A stretch of DNA of 64,000 nucleotides from Chrysoperla carnea (lineage: Eukaryota > Arthropoda > Insecta > Neuroptera > Chrysopidae): contig NC_058339.1 of NCBI RefSeq assembly GCF_905475395.1, positions 50,973,172 to 51,037,171 on the forward strand. Reading direction: 5' to 3'. A model generated the notes under the pieces. That model made no database searches. It saw only the letters and a list, made by a program, of their open reading frames with translations, and was not told where the DNA came from. Shown piece after piece: positions 51,005 through 63,500 of this stretch (positions within the stretch are counted from its first letter, which is position 1; each line of letters begins with the position of its first letter). Made by a program: the position numbers and the translations under genes.

Positions 51005-51180
51005 GTCACTTACATAGAGCAAAAGTGACGTGGTTGACTACGTCCTAGACCAGACATCTAAAGAATTCGGGTTCGAGTCTCAATCTCTGTGTAATATTTT
51101 TGCTTTCTTCTATTTGTTAAAATGAAAGCACGTAATTGAAGTGTATAGTCTGAATCTCATATGTTAAGTGTTAGAATGTG
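51005..51180 (+). repeat. tRNA-derived SINE-like copy
   Basis: The B-box-like GGGTTCGAGTCTC at 51068 is followed by CTCTGTGTAATATTTTTGCT and TTCTTCTATTTGTTAAAATG, the same tail as the copy 600 bp upstream in opposite orientation. Confidence 0.55.
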
Positions 51181-52554
51181 TTGCGATGGAAAAAGTTATT
51201 AAAAGACTTGTCCATGAAAAACTTTAACTTATATAACGAACACAAAAATTGAAACAATGTTTGAATTTGATTTCATAATAAAAATATGGGCTTTATGATA
51301 CGTCTATGAAGGCAAGTCATTATTTTTGAAACACATTTCGTCCGGCAAAAAAAATTTCACAGTTTTTAAATTATCGACATTTAAGTGGTATAATGTAAGA
51401 AACATATTGCTTAAGCAAGCAGTTCCAAAATTACATCAATCCATCACTAAGATGGTTAAATGATCGAATGATAAATTGTTCTAATGCTTTTTCAGAGTTT
51501 CCACATAGCCGTAAAATCATATCAAGTTCTATGAAAGAACGTTTTTAAATCAATATTCGAAATGAACATAAATATATACGAAGGAAATTCATGCCTTCCG
51601 GCATCCTAAACCAGTGGCCAAATTATCAAAACTATGAGGCGAATGATAGCTGTATATATTCCTTACAAAATTTCTTCTAAATTATAAAACAACTTTTATG
51701 ATTTATATGCAACTGTTAAATATCTAATTAGAAATTAAAAAACATTTGTTTTTAAGAACATTTTTAGTAAAAATCTTTCATTTTTTTTAAGTTTTAATAA
51801 AAAAAATTTTACGCTTAGAAAGTCATTAATCAAACGAAATCGAAATAGTAATTACCTTTTTCATTTAACTTTCACTTCGCTGCACGAAATAAAACACAAT
51901 AGAATGCTATACTTTAAAATTATCGTAAAAACACTTATTGAATACACACAATATATACATTTAGCATTTAGGATACTGTAGTTGTAGTTTGTAATAAAGG
52001 GTCTAAAGATGAGTCGATTTACGATCATTAAATATATTTATAGATTTCCCCAGGAAATATCCTAATCAGTAAGGAAATAAAACATAATTTTACAAAGGCA
52101 AAGATACTGTTTTGATATCTGTGCATTGGTAATTCTGAAAATGTAGAGTATTCATTTAAGAAGTGAAATACTTGTTTTATTATTTAAACAGTTCAATTTT
52201 ATAGCTTCTTTAACTCTATATGCTTTGTGAATTCAATGTAATATTAGTAAAAAGACATACTTCTGATTTAGTAGTCAACCAGATATGTAGGTACATATTG
52301 GGTTGATTACCCATAATTTAATATCCACATAACATAAAATTTTCTTGTTCTACTTTAAATTATCTCGAATCTGATAACTCACAGATGTTTATTTATTTAT
52401 TTTTTTTTTTTTGAAAACATAAAGTTTGGGCAAAAATACAAATTGACACATGGTAAAAAGTTTTTGTATATTCTCAAAATTCATTCAAGCTGTTTTAGTT
52501 TCATAGGTAACCTACCAGTTTCAGCTCTCTCTATCTCCTTGGGCTATACTGTCA

Positions 52555-52640
52555 CAAAAATGTGTAAATATTCTTAAAAAATATAGGGACTCGATCCAAT
52601 GAGCCTCAACTACATAGGATATTCTCACACTTATTTCAAT
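52555..52640 (-). repeat. Possible SINE head (tRNA-like), weak
   Basis: On the minus strand TATGTAGTTGAGGCTCATTG and GGATCGAGTCCC give an A-box/B-box pair, followed by a T-rich stretch. No tRNA acceptor stem can be formed. Confidence 0.3.
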
Positions 52641-53210
52641 CGATTTGCAAACAATTTTTTGCATTTAACTATCCTATAATTATTTCCACCTTCCAATCTA
52701 TCCATACACAGAATTACTATATTTATTATCTGCTCTGTTGTTGTTCTTACCCAAAATTTTAAAATGATACATTTACAAAAAGATATTATTTTGAAGAAAA
52801 AAAAAAAAAACAGAAACATGTCATTATTTTTAAATGTTTACCTGCAATATCGATTTGTTTTTAACTTTATGTAAGTCATAATGTTATTATTACTGTTATT
52901 AGTAGTTTAAAATTCTTTATAAATATTCAAAAATAAAAAATAAAAGATTCCATAAAAAATAAGTTTTTCTATTTTTTTTAGAAGGATTGGTATTTTATAA
53001 TTGATTTTAAAATATGTATTATTTATATTTATTGGTTTTCAATAGTAATAAAACGTTTGTGAATGGCGCCAATGAACCATTTTTAATATTATTTATTAAG
53101 TTTATTGAACGACATACCTATTTTATTTAATGTTTTTTATGTTTAAATGTTAATTTTTGTATAAATTTTCGAAAAAACTTAAATATAGATCCCCTTGTAA
53201 ACTAATAAAA

Positions 53211-53400
53211 CATACAAGTGAAAACAAAATTTAAGAAACCCCCGACAAATGTGATTTATTTCTTGTAAACCGATTTTTGGAAACTTTGGTATAAAATGTT
53301 CTAAATCGAGTCGATTCGACCGTTTATGGGCTACAATGCCACTGACAAACACACAGACGCACAGATATACACTTTAAATTTATAACACTCCCTCTTAAAT
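53211..53400 (+). repeat. Dispersed repeat R2, internally shortened copy
   Basis: Starts ACAAGTGAAAACAAAATTTA with AGAAACCCCCGACAAATGTG and ends with a CACTGACAAACACACAGACG block. The middle of R2 is missing. Confidence 0.5.
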
Positions 53401-53629
53401 CAATATCAAAGTGATGTTCAAGGACATCAGATGGGATGAATAGGATACTTAGAGTGCTATCAGTTTTTTGGGACAAATTTTTTCAAATATTTTAATTGAA
53501 ATATTTGAGTTGACTTTGTTCTTTTAAATTATTATTTTAAATTACCTAATTATTTTACCATTTCACTTTTCGAAATGAATTGAATCAGGTTTTGGCATTC
53601 ACCTCCATAGTAATTATTTTTATATCATG

Positions 53630-53880
53630 CCTTTTCCAAACTGAATCGATTTTGAAGATCATCGCCAATTTTTTAGTTTTTTTTCGGGTACGGAAAGCTA
53701 AGGTCGCACTTGAAACATAGCTTTGTCACTCTCCGTTAAATTACCTTTCAAATGAGACCAAAAAAATAAAAATCGGTTCATCCGTTTAGGCGCAGCGATG
53801 CCGCAGGCAGACAAACACACAGACACACACACATAGCGGTTAAACTTTTAATATCCCTTTTTTTAGTTCGGGGGTTAAAA
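53630..53880 (+). repeat. Dispersed repeat R2, 3' part
   Basis: CTGAATCGATTTTGAAGATC, GCACTTGAAACATAGCTTTG, ATCGGTTCATCCGTTTAGGC, AGACAAACACACAGACACAC and AGTTCGGGGGTTAAAAATGA follow the order of R2 copy 1 closely. Confidence 0.65.
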
Positions 53881-55487
53881 ATGAGCCCTTACAAAGAGGC
53901 TTGGTTTTTAATGTTTTTTCTTAATTTGTTATTAACAATTGACCCTATATTAATAGACGGACAAGTTGTTATTTAATACAGAGTCCATACTACTCAGGAC
54001 AAGAATTAATTAATTAATTTCTCCTTTTAAAATTTATTTTTGTTAAAAAAATAATTTCGTTTGATAATATTGTATACCTTAATATTATCAGATAAATAAA
54101 ATTGTTTTGGTTGTGTTGTAAACTTTCTTGGGTATCTGCATTTGCATATCGTCTTCAATGAATATTCATCAATTTTAAAGTCATCCAATTACAAAACCAT
54201 GTCTCTTGAAAAAAAAGTTCATACAAACTTTTGTAGAAGAAAAAATTGTAAGTTAGATTTGAAACTACACATCTGCCCTTATAAAATGTTATCCTTTATT
54301 TTGATAAATCTGAATAACAAATATTAATAAATGTCTAAACATATATTATTAATGTTAATTAATAAATTATTGCTATAGTAATAAATAATATTTAATATTT
54401 ATGCATTTGTGTTATACATTTATCTTATAAATATCGATAGAATTTGTCTTATTTGTTAAAGATGATAAACTATTTATCATTTTAAAAGATCCTCATTTAT
54501 TTAATTTCGAGAATGATTCAGTTGAATACCTACAGGATGAATTTCAATCCGTATTGAATTTTTTTTAAGCTTTTCTATCGATTTCCAATATATGAAGTAG
54601 GGGGAAATATATGAACTGCCCATGATAATTTTTGTCAATAAGAATTTTTGTCTCTACCCTTAAGTACTTGAAAAAAAATTTTAATTAATGACATGCCCAA
54701 TCGTTAAAAAATATGATTTTTTTATGTTTTGGATCAAAATTATTCTAAAAAGTGATTTTTATCCAAATCAGAAGCAATTTTCTGAAATTTTGCAATTTAC
54801 TTGAGAAAATTTTTGTTTCAGAATTTGTTAAAACTTGTTACACGGAGAAATTTTGACCTAAAAGATATTAAAATCGGGTTAAAATTTAATAGTTGGGTAA
54901 ATAGTTTTTAAGATTAATTCTTGACATATCTCGAAAAATATTCGCCAGTTCGTTTATTTGATTATTCTTGATAAATATCGGAAACTAGAGATTGTGTATA
55001 AATATGATTCTTTTCTTCACTGTGACTTCCCTTTTCTTTTTTCTTTTTTTTCTCCTTTCGCGTGCGGTGCTCAATGGATACTCAATATTCGTTAAATTTA
55101 ATACTCAAATTTTCCATCCTAACAATTATATAATACAAATTGCAATACATCCTGTATAAATAGGTTAATATTTTTGAAAAAGAAATATATAACCGATAGG
55201 CATTCAAATTAGATCACATAAAATATAAAATTTATTATTTTTAATGAACTCTTTAGGGTATAATTAGATAGTTTTATGACTTTTAAAAAAAATATATATA
55301 AAACATATAAACTAGACATTTACATTCATATAATATAATATTCGTTGTAATAGAAAGAGTAATATTCTTATTTAATAGATTTGTATGTAAAATAAGTTAA
55401 TTGTTATGTAACAAAATTTTAGATATTGTACAGAATGTAATAATCTGGTGTAAATGTTAACAAATTGAAAGTATAAAAACTAATTTA

Positions 55488-56026
55488 GACAAGTGAAAAC
55501 AAACAATTGACTGAGTAAATTGTTGAAATACCATGTATAGACAGTGTTGATTACTCTGTCACATTACACATACATACATGCCACACATACATAACTGATA
55601 TTCTCATATAATACATACTATACAATTTGCGCATCATTTGCTCTCTCACGGGTTAACAGTGATGTTTACGAAAAAGTGTTTCAAACAAAACTTTTGCTCC
55701 ATCGCTAGCGGTTTACAAGATGGGTCCTACGAACCCAAGACCCAATTGACCCATGTTGCTCATTTACAAACTCGACCCCACTCTTTATGTCCTGAGCACG
55801 CTATAAAAATTTCAGCTTGATATCTCTTTTCGCTTTTGAGATATCATGTTGACAGACAGACAGAAGGGCAGACAGACGGACAGACAACCGGAAATGGACT
55901 TATTAGGTGATTCTATGAACACCTATACCAAAATTGTTTTCGTAGCATAAATATTTTTAAGCGTTACAAACTTGGGACTTAACTTAATATACTATGTATA
56001 TTTCATATATACATGGTATAAAAACT
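55488..56026 (-). repeat. Dispersed repeat R1, full copy in minus orientation
   Basis: About 539 bp, the best preserved R1 copy here. It runs from GACAAGTGAAAACAAACAAT to ATTTCATATATACATGGTAT. The GACAGACAGACAGAAGGGC stretch near 55852 corresponds to the shorter block in the plus copy. The ORF at 55638-55820 lies wholly inside it. Confidence 0.7.
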
Positions 56027-56344
56027 AGTTAGTGAAAAATCACATAACATTTAAATGCATGGATCTGAAAGATTACGCATTTGAATGTTGAATCCTGGTA
56101 CCAGCAATTAGCAAAGTAGTTGATTGAATTGTCGTTGTTTAGATAAGCTAGAAGTAGAAAGTATAAATATGTTAAATATCCGTTCACGAAGTCCATTCAA
56201 ATTTTGGAGTAGTTCCTTTGATTGGCTAAGCATCCAATTGTTATAAGGCCCGATATGACCCTAATTACGCGTACGGTGGATGGTAACTAAGCAAAAAAGT
56301 GTCCGACTATGATCGGATAACCGAAACATTTTTATAGTTTACTA

Positions 56345-56470
56345 TCTTGAAATATTAATAGCATTCTGAATTAGGTCATAGCATTGTGGTTACGGTACCC
56401 TACTCCCTTGTGGAAGGTAGACAGATCAAAACCCACCCACGTCAATATATTTTTTTAAATTCTACTTTGT
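56345..56470 (+). repeat. Possible SINE head (tRNA-like)
   Basis: TAGCATTGTGGTTACGGTAC and AGATCAAAACCCACCCACG look like A- and B-box regions of a tRNA-derived SINE, then a T-rich tail. Related in plan, not clearly in sequence, to the pair at 50-51 kb. Confidence 0.35.
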
Positions 56471-56630
56471 TAAATAACTTCTGATTTTGATCTTTGATAA
56501 CTTTTGATTACTTTCCAAGGCTGGCTTTTCAGTCTATTTTCATAACGCAGTTGCTAAGAGCTGAAAAAAGTCAAGACTCGGTTGTTTATACTGTAAGAGC
56601 TTTTTTTTTAAATGTATATTTTTATTGTTG

Positions 56631-56653
56631 TTTTTTTTTTTTTTTTTTTTTTT
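56631..56653 (+). repeat. Homopolymer run, 23 T
   Basis: Uninterrupted T run, the longest homopolymer in the window. It could be the poly(A) tail of a minus-strand retroposed copy, but no body is recognisable next to it. Confidence 0.7.
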
Positions 56654-57627
56654 ATACGTAAGAGATACAATGGGACACGCTGTAATAAAACGTATAACGA
56701 ATTAAACAAGATTAATTAATTAAATAGTATTTGTAAATAGTGAGTGTATCATTTTATCTTTAGTTAAAACATTATTGTTCCATTTACAAATACATGTCAA
56801 TTAAAAATAAAATTAGTTTTAAAATACATTGACTCATATTAATTAGAATGTATGTATATTGTATTTATTAAGATTTATTAAAACGTACTGAAAATTTTAA
56901 AAATACAAATAAATTATATAATTAATAAATTTAATAAATATTTATAGGTACTAGTCCAATGTTGTAAATTTTCAAAATTTAATAAAAAAAAGTAAATTTG
57001 AATAATTCAGCCTTATTAGTTGAAAAAAAAATCAAATTTTTTTTAAAGTCTACAACAGTTCATTGTTCATCGTTTTAAATTCAGATAAAAGAACAAAATC
57101 GAAATTTTAGCCTGTGCGTTTAAATTGAAAATAGAATTATTAGAACATTAATATCCCAGTTTTAGCACTAAGGAGGAATTAATTTCCTGAAATATTCTCT
57201 TGATAATCAAAGAAATACAAAATAAAATAAATCCCTCCTTTCATTGTAAAAATCTACTACGGAATAAGTTGCGTGAAAACGGAAAAAAAATTTTAGCTGT
57301 TTATTAATTGTGCGTTTCTTTACAGGACATCGTACTTAAAATAATTTGCATTGTAAGTATTAAAGATTTATTAGTATCTTGAGTTTGTTCATAGTTTAAA
57401 ATCGATTGATCATAAGATTTTCAGAGAAAGGGCAAAATTTTATATAGTACCCTATCAAATACCAAAACGCCTATAGCGGGAAACAAGTATTTAGAAGCTT
57501 TTTGAGTCCAGGAATTCTTAGATCCTAAAAAGATTAACTGATTTCGTTCGGGCTTAGTTGACACTGCTCTCAACGAATTACTATTAGATTTTCAAAATTG
57601 AAATTTCAAGCCACAATTATCAATTAT

Positions 57628-58015
57628 TTTAAACCCCAGAATCAAAAAAAGGAAGGTTATAAGTTTCACCGCTATGTGTGTGTTCGTCTATCTGTCTGTC
57701 TGTCTGTCTGTGACATCGTAGTGCTTAAACGGATGAACCGATTTTGATTTTTTTGTTTCGTTTGAAACGTAATTTAATGGATAGTGCTCTTATCTATGTT
57801 TCAAAGGCGAGTTAAGGGTTCCGACCCGGAACAACTAAAAAATAGATGATCTTCAAAATCGATTCAGTTTTAAGAAGACTCTAAGGAAAAAGATACTTCA
57901 ATAGAGACTGTTCTTAGATATATTTCAAGTGTGAGTTTTTGGTTCAGTAAGCAAAAATTCGATGCATTTTAAATTTGTCGATAGATTTTTAAATTTTGTA
58001 AATTTCAGTTGTAAA
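57628..58015 (-). repeat. Dispersed repeat R2, full copy in minus orientation
   Basis: Read on the minus strand it carries the R2 blocks in order, ending at TTAAACCCCAGAATC on the plus strand. It contains a (CTGT)n-rich stretch TCTGTCTGTCTGTCTGTCTG near 57691. Confidence 0.65.
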
Positions 58016-58817
58016 CTTCTTGTCAATCAAATAGCACGTGTCAACCTTAAAGAATTATTACATTTTTTCTTTGTTTTATAATTGCTAATAGCACGTCATT
58101 TGTTGACATTGTTTTCCTTATGGTTTTTTAACATGAATCATATTATTTTTTATATACTATGTTATACATGTTATTGGATACAACAATTGATTGATTTTAT
58201 TGAAGAAAAAAATAAAGTAAAATCATATATAAATACATATAACAAAGAGTATAAAATAATAATAATCAATAAAAACTAGTTTACCTTCACAATAATGCAT
58301 TATTTATAATATAAATATTTGAGTTATTGCAATGACCACTGTGTGTTTTTCTTTATAAATTATTTAATATATTTATGTATTTTATATTTTATATATATAT
58401 ATTGAATATGTATTAAATAAATAGATTTAAGAAACTATTGCATTAATAAAGAAATATTTAAATTTCTAAATTCAAGTTTAATATAGTTTTTCATTGGGCT
58501 GTGCAACTAAAGTATCCTTCAAATACGAAATAATACTAAAAATACAATTAATCTGTTTATAAAATTAAATAATGCCGCATGGTCCGAGCAGAAAATATTT
58601 ATATTTTCTTTCGAAATTACTATATGAAAGATGAATAGGTGAATGAATATAACTACCTGTTTCGCTCAAGGGCTGGTAGCTTCAACGAAAGAGACTGCCA
58701 TTTTTATGCCAGTTTCCACATGTAAACCAAAACTTTGATATATTTGGCAGTAATTTACTTTGTGAAATACAAGGAATATATGCACCAAACATAAGAATAA
58801 TACTATAAACTTATAAA

Positions 58818-59290
58818 ATACTAGCGGCCCCGACGGACGTTGTCCCGTAAAAACGTAACTCCAATTCATGAATACCTATACTACGTTTAGCCTGTCCGCT
58901 AAACCCATCCCGCTAAACCCCAATTTAACTCCTATTTATTGGAGTGGCCTGACCTTCGACCTTTGGCCTGACCTTTGATAGTAGAGCTCGCTGCGCTCGC
59001 ATATGGCTCTAATAAATGCCTATTGACAATACCTAAATACTATTAAAAATACATAGTACACATAGTATACATAATGTGATATGATTTATATGCGCTCCCA
59101 CCATTTAATGAAATTTCATTTTTTTGGTACGGAGCCCTCAAAAACAGTTGTACTGGACCAAATTGTATATCTAAACCATTCTCGAATCTCCACGAACACA
59201 CACAAAAAATTTCATCAAAATCGGTCCAGCCGTCTAGGAGGAGTTCAATTACATACACACGCACACAAGAAATATATATATTAAGATAAG
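58818..59290 (+). repeat. Dispersed repeat R4, comparatively GC-rich element
   Basis: Starts near CTAGCGGCCCCGACGGACGT and includes GGCCTGACCTTCGACCTTTG, GAGCTCGCTGCGCTCGCATA, TATGCGCTCCCACCATTTAA, GGTACGGAGCCCTCAAAAAC and AAATCGGTCCAGCCGTCTAG, ending in an ATATATATTAAGAT tail. Its base composition stands out from the neighbours. The tail would fit a retrotransposon or SINE end, but the class is not settled. Pieces of it (GGTGGGAGCGC and neighbours) recur at 37825-37990 and 49155-49180. Confidence 0.55.
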
Positions 59291-59711
59291 CTCATTGCAA
59301 ACAGAACAATTTTTAATAAAAACGTAAAAAACGTCCATATACTAAAAAATGGCAACTGTTCTAACTTGCAATTGACGAAACAAAGTACATTCGGGATGCT
59401 TAAAATTAAAACTCAATGGATAATCTTGGAACTTTATTTAAAATATCTGATTCTCTTATCTAGTCAGTAAGAACAAATTCAAAGCAACTGAGTAATTACA
59501 GCAGAAGCACAGATGAATATGTACTATATTATCAAGTTTTTCTAATGTTTAACAGTGGGCATACTACAAAACACGATTTAAATAGTTTTTTTTTTAGTAA
59601 TTTTAAGTAGACTTTCGAAGAAAAAAATTAAAAAACATACAATTACTCTATTGTCATAGGTATTTTTAAGCTTGAGTTGGTTGCTTTTTTTGAAAATCAG
59701 CGTGTGCTGAA

Positions 59712-59752
59712 ATGTAATGAAAGCTTTAAGTTATGTAATGAAAGCTTTAAGT
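59712..59752 (+). repeat. Short direct duplication
   Basis: ATGTAATGAAAGCTTTAAGT occurs twice back to back. It is a recent local duplication with no other repeat signature. Confidence 0.7.
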
Positions 59753-60359
59753 GAAACAGGAAATATTCACTCCGAAAGACACATTTTGCTGCCATGTACA
59801 CAGATGGAAAAATCTGCATATAATATTAATGACACTCCTTGCTGATAGATAGTTAAATCACAGTTAAATCTAGATCTTGTAATGAAATTTCAAAGATACA
59901 TTTTCATATACAGTATACGGTTCATTGCAATAAGGATATATTTATATATATGATTACAATCCATTGAAATATATGCTTGTGTGTAGTGTAGTTCAACTTC
60001 AGCCACGTACAGTATCACGTATTTAATATATTGTAAGTTTAGACTACATATAACATTTGGTTTATGTACGTTTAAATAATTGACGTCAATACTTTAAATA
60101 TAACACACTCACGGACCTAGCCTAGCCTAACATAACAAGATTATATAAGTAACAAAATATATATGCGATATATTATATTACTCATATGTATGGGAAGGTT
60201 CTTAAGGGCAGTCGTACATCACTTATGTGCATCTGATTAATAAAAATAGGAATATTTTTTACGTAAATCGCAAATGTTTTGGATAATGAATGAAAAAGTG
60301 AAAACAAGTAAAGATGCTTTTTGGGATAGAATGTAAAAAGCTGAATTTTGTTAATTAGG

Positions 60360-60515
60360 ACTTTGTTTGCTGGTTGGGAGGTAAAACCAAAAAAAGTGTA
60401 ACAAATAAAAACGGCCCCAAAAGAGAGAAAAAATTAAAAAAACAAAAACAAAACAAATAAAAGAAACTAATTACACTAAACCTGCAAAGGAGTGTACCAT
60501 GAAACTAAATTACTA
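60360..60515 (+). repeat. Dispersed repeat R6, copy 2
   Basis: GGGAGGTAAAACCAAAAAAA, GTGTAACAAATAAAAAC, then an A-rich expansion and CCATGAAACTAAA. It is longer than copy 1 because of the A-rich part. Confidence 0.6.
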
Positions 60516-63500
60516 ATACAGTCATTTGTATTACAAATAACTATAACTACCCCGTTGTATATTTAAGAAGAAATGCATTTTTTTTGGAATTGTGTTTTTT
60601 TTAATAGCAAATCGAATACAAATTGCGTTGAATATTTTTAAAAATATAGACAGAAGAAAAAAGTTCAAAATGATTTTACAAAATTAAATATGTTCATAAT
60701 CAATGATTCAATCCAGCAAAAAATCAAAGCAAATATGAGTAAGAAAGTAAACGCTACATTTATAATACACAAAGATGCGATAGGAACATAGTTCCTACAG
60801 GGTGTTCTACGACACCTCTCTTTCTTATTAAAGATTGAAAGTATAAAATTCCTGTCGTCATATTCCGTTTATATCGATAAATATTTTTCCAAATAACATT
60901 GCCAGTATTTTATGGGGTGTTCTGATTCACACATTCCTACGCCAAATTTACTATAATCTGATCTCTAATTAACCTTGAAGACATTAACTCATTAACCCTC
61001 AATGCAATACTCATTAGAGGATTGAATAATTCGTTAAGCATACATATTTTCAAAAATGAGTTTCTATTCTCATTCACAACATTTCCCTTGATGTTTTTTT
61101 CTTCTGTTTCACTTACATAAATGAATTGAATAATTTAGAAAAAAAGAAATAACTGCAATATCTTCAAGCAACATAAACAAGCAAATATTACATGGAAAAA
61201 TTAAAAAGATATGTGCCTACCTAGACAGAAAATTGACCTAGGCAACTCTCTCTCCTAGTATGTTTGTTGAATAAAAATGTTTTTATTCGTTTCATACATA
61301 GAAATCATTAATTAAATCATTTGGAAAATGCTAAGACAACACAACATCATTTAACAATCCGGATATAATAATCCGGGTTTTATAATCTAAATATATTAAG
61401 TAAGAACTGACAAGTTTACATGCTAGATTGCAGTAACATCTGAGGTCAAATAGAAAGATTTTTATCAAAATAGGCTTAATCATGACATGACGGTTTATAA
61501 ATTCGAATATACTATTTGGATGATTCTATAAGAATGTTCTGCTGGTCCACACCAAAAAAACTTACTGATTACCTACTTTGTAGTTCAATCAATTAGTAAA
61601 TGTAGTTCAATCCAACTTTGCTCAATTTTGCTTTGTTCATTTACTGTTTTTCTCTTGGCTCATTTTTGCATTGTAATATATGATAGAAAATGGAATGCTC
61701 TCTCTTTTTTTTCCCTTTACTTATAACGACTGGAAATTTTGTATTTTATCAAAATCAGCATAAATTTCTTAAAATATTTTTAAGTGACAATTTTCAATTA
61801 TTTCTTTCTTTTTTAGATATTAACCAAACTAATATAACATGTGAGTTAACTAAGTTTTTAACTATGATGGAAACCACTTTAACTTATTTCCTAGCCCTGT
61901 ACCGTGAATCCCGTTCGGTGCTTAAGAATTAAAATAAAAAATGTGAAAATCACGTGTACTAATTTCAATTCAAACACTTTAAGTCTTTTTCTTTCGTTGA
62001 AATACTTAAAAAGTCATACATAAAGAAGTAAAGAACGAAACTAAATACAACCGTTTTTAATTAAGGTTTCTCAGAATTTTAATCATTTCATTATACACAA
62101 TTTCTCATTTTGATTGATTTAATATAAAAATTAATGTCATACAATTTTGCGAATCACATGTGTTTCGTTTGTTCTGTTATATTTTATATGGTGATTTTGA
62201 ACCACCATACAAACAAAACATGATGATGACCTTGTTGGCAAATTTATTCTCACAGAATAGAATATTTCCATATGTCCCTGTAATTAAAAGCTTTTGTCAA
62301 TGGATTGTAGATCAAGTACAAGAACTTCATAATTATTAAATTATTTAACAAAATTACGTTCTTTTAATATCTAACTATTTTTATGACTCCGATTTAAAAA
62401 AAAAATCAGCTACTAATGTAATTCCAATAAAATTGATCCAGAAATCACCAAAACCTGGGACCATTGACGATTGGACAAATAGTTTCAGAGATCAAAATCA
62501 CGCCTTATATACGTTTAAAACTTTTGTGATTTTGACGAATTATTCCAAAATAAAACCTTTTCCTTTACAGTTAAGACGATATCTCAAAAACTACTCAGGT
62601 AATTAGTAAACGAATTAGTTTTTAAAATTTTTTAGAGTTATTAAAGTTTTCTTGATTTGGCAACGCTTCTTGCTTTACAACTGATTTGATGGCAGACAAT
62701 TGCTTGTGTTTAGTTTGGTTTGCCATTTCATAATGTATAAACTTTCGCCAGAGCGACGCTTGAAAATTGTTTAAAAAAATACTGATTTTGTTCGGCCACT
62801 TAACTGAAATCATATTCAAACATAAACATGACATAAAATTATCTTTCCAATAAAGCCGGTTTCATCAATGCTAAAAAATTTTTTATCTGCTTTATTTTAA
62901 TTTAAAGTTATGAATCTCTAAATATTTTCTAAGTTTCATCAAATTTCGTAACAAATATACACTGCAAATACATTACCACAGTTTAATATTTTTAATACCT
63001 CACCCAATTCCAATTTTTTGGTTGAGAAGAAATAAAAATACAAACATTCAACATTATTAATGCCTTGTAGGTTCTAGAGATTGAAAAATAATAAAAAAAT
63101 GTTGGCCCGATTTTGAACAACCATCAAAGCTGAATAATTAGTCCAAATTAAATAATTTCTGAGTCATATCAACTTGAAATGGTGACAATAATTGTTTTTG
63201 TGAGCTAGACTATTTTATTGTACCACGTTTACAATATTTATTGTACAACGTTTGTACCACATATTGTGTGGTTTGTTGTAATGCCTGACGAGATTTTTTT
63301 GTCATTTTTCACTTGTAAACTAACGATAGTCTAAAACGTTTATTAAAATGAGAGGACATTATTTAAAACCATATGTAATTCCTCTTTATTTTTAATTCAT
63401 GCCAAGATTAATTAATTGATTATTTTAAATGAATCATATGGTGCCACCGTAAAATCATTCATAGGCGTTACGAAGTAATTCGTAAAGATTTATAAAGACA

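Noticed and set aside
51005..51090. A tRNA gene suggested by GGGTTCGAGTCTC.
   Set aside because: No acceptor stem or anticodon arm can be formed; it belongs to a SINE-like repeat with another copy nearby.
56000..56030. Helitron 3' end: small hairpin followed by CTAG/T at the R1 boundary.
   Set aside because: The CTAG is not kept in the other full copy (45686), and no TC 5' end is present.
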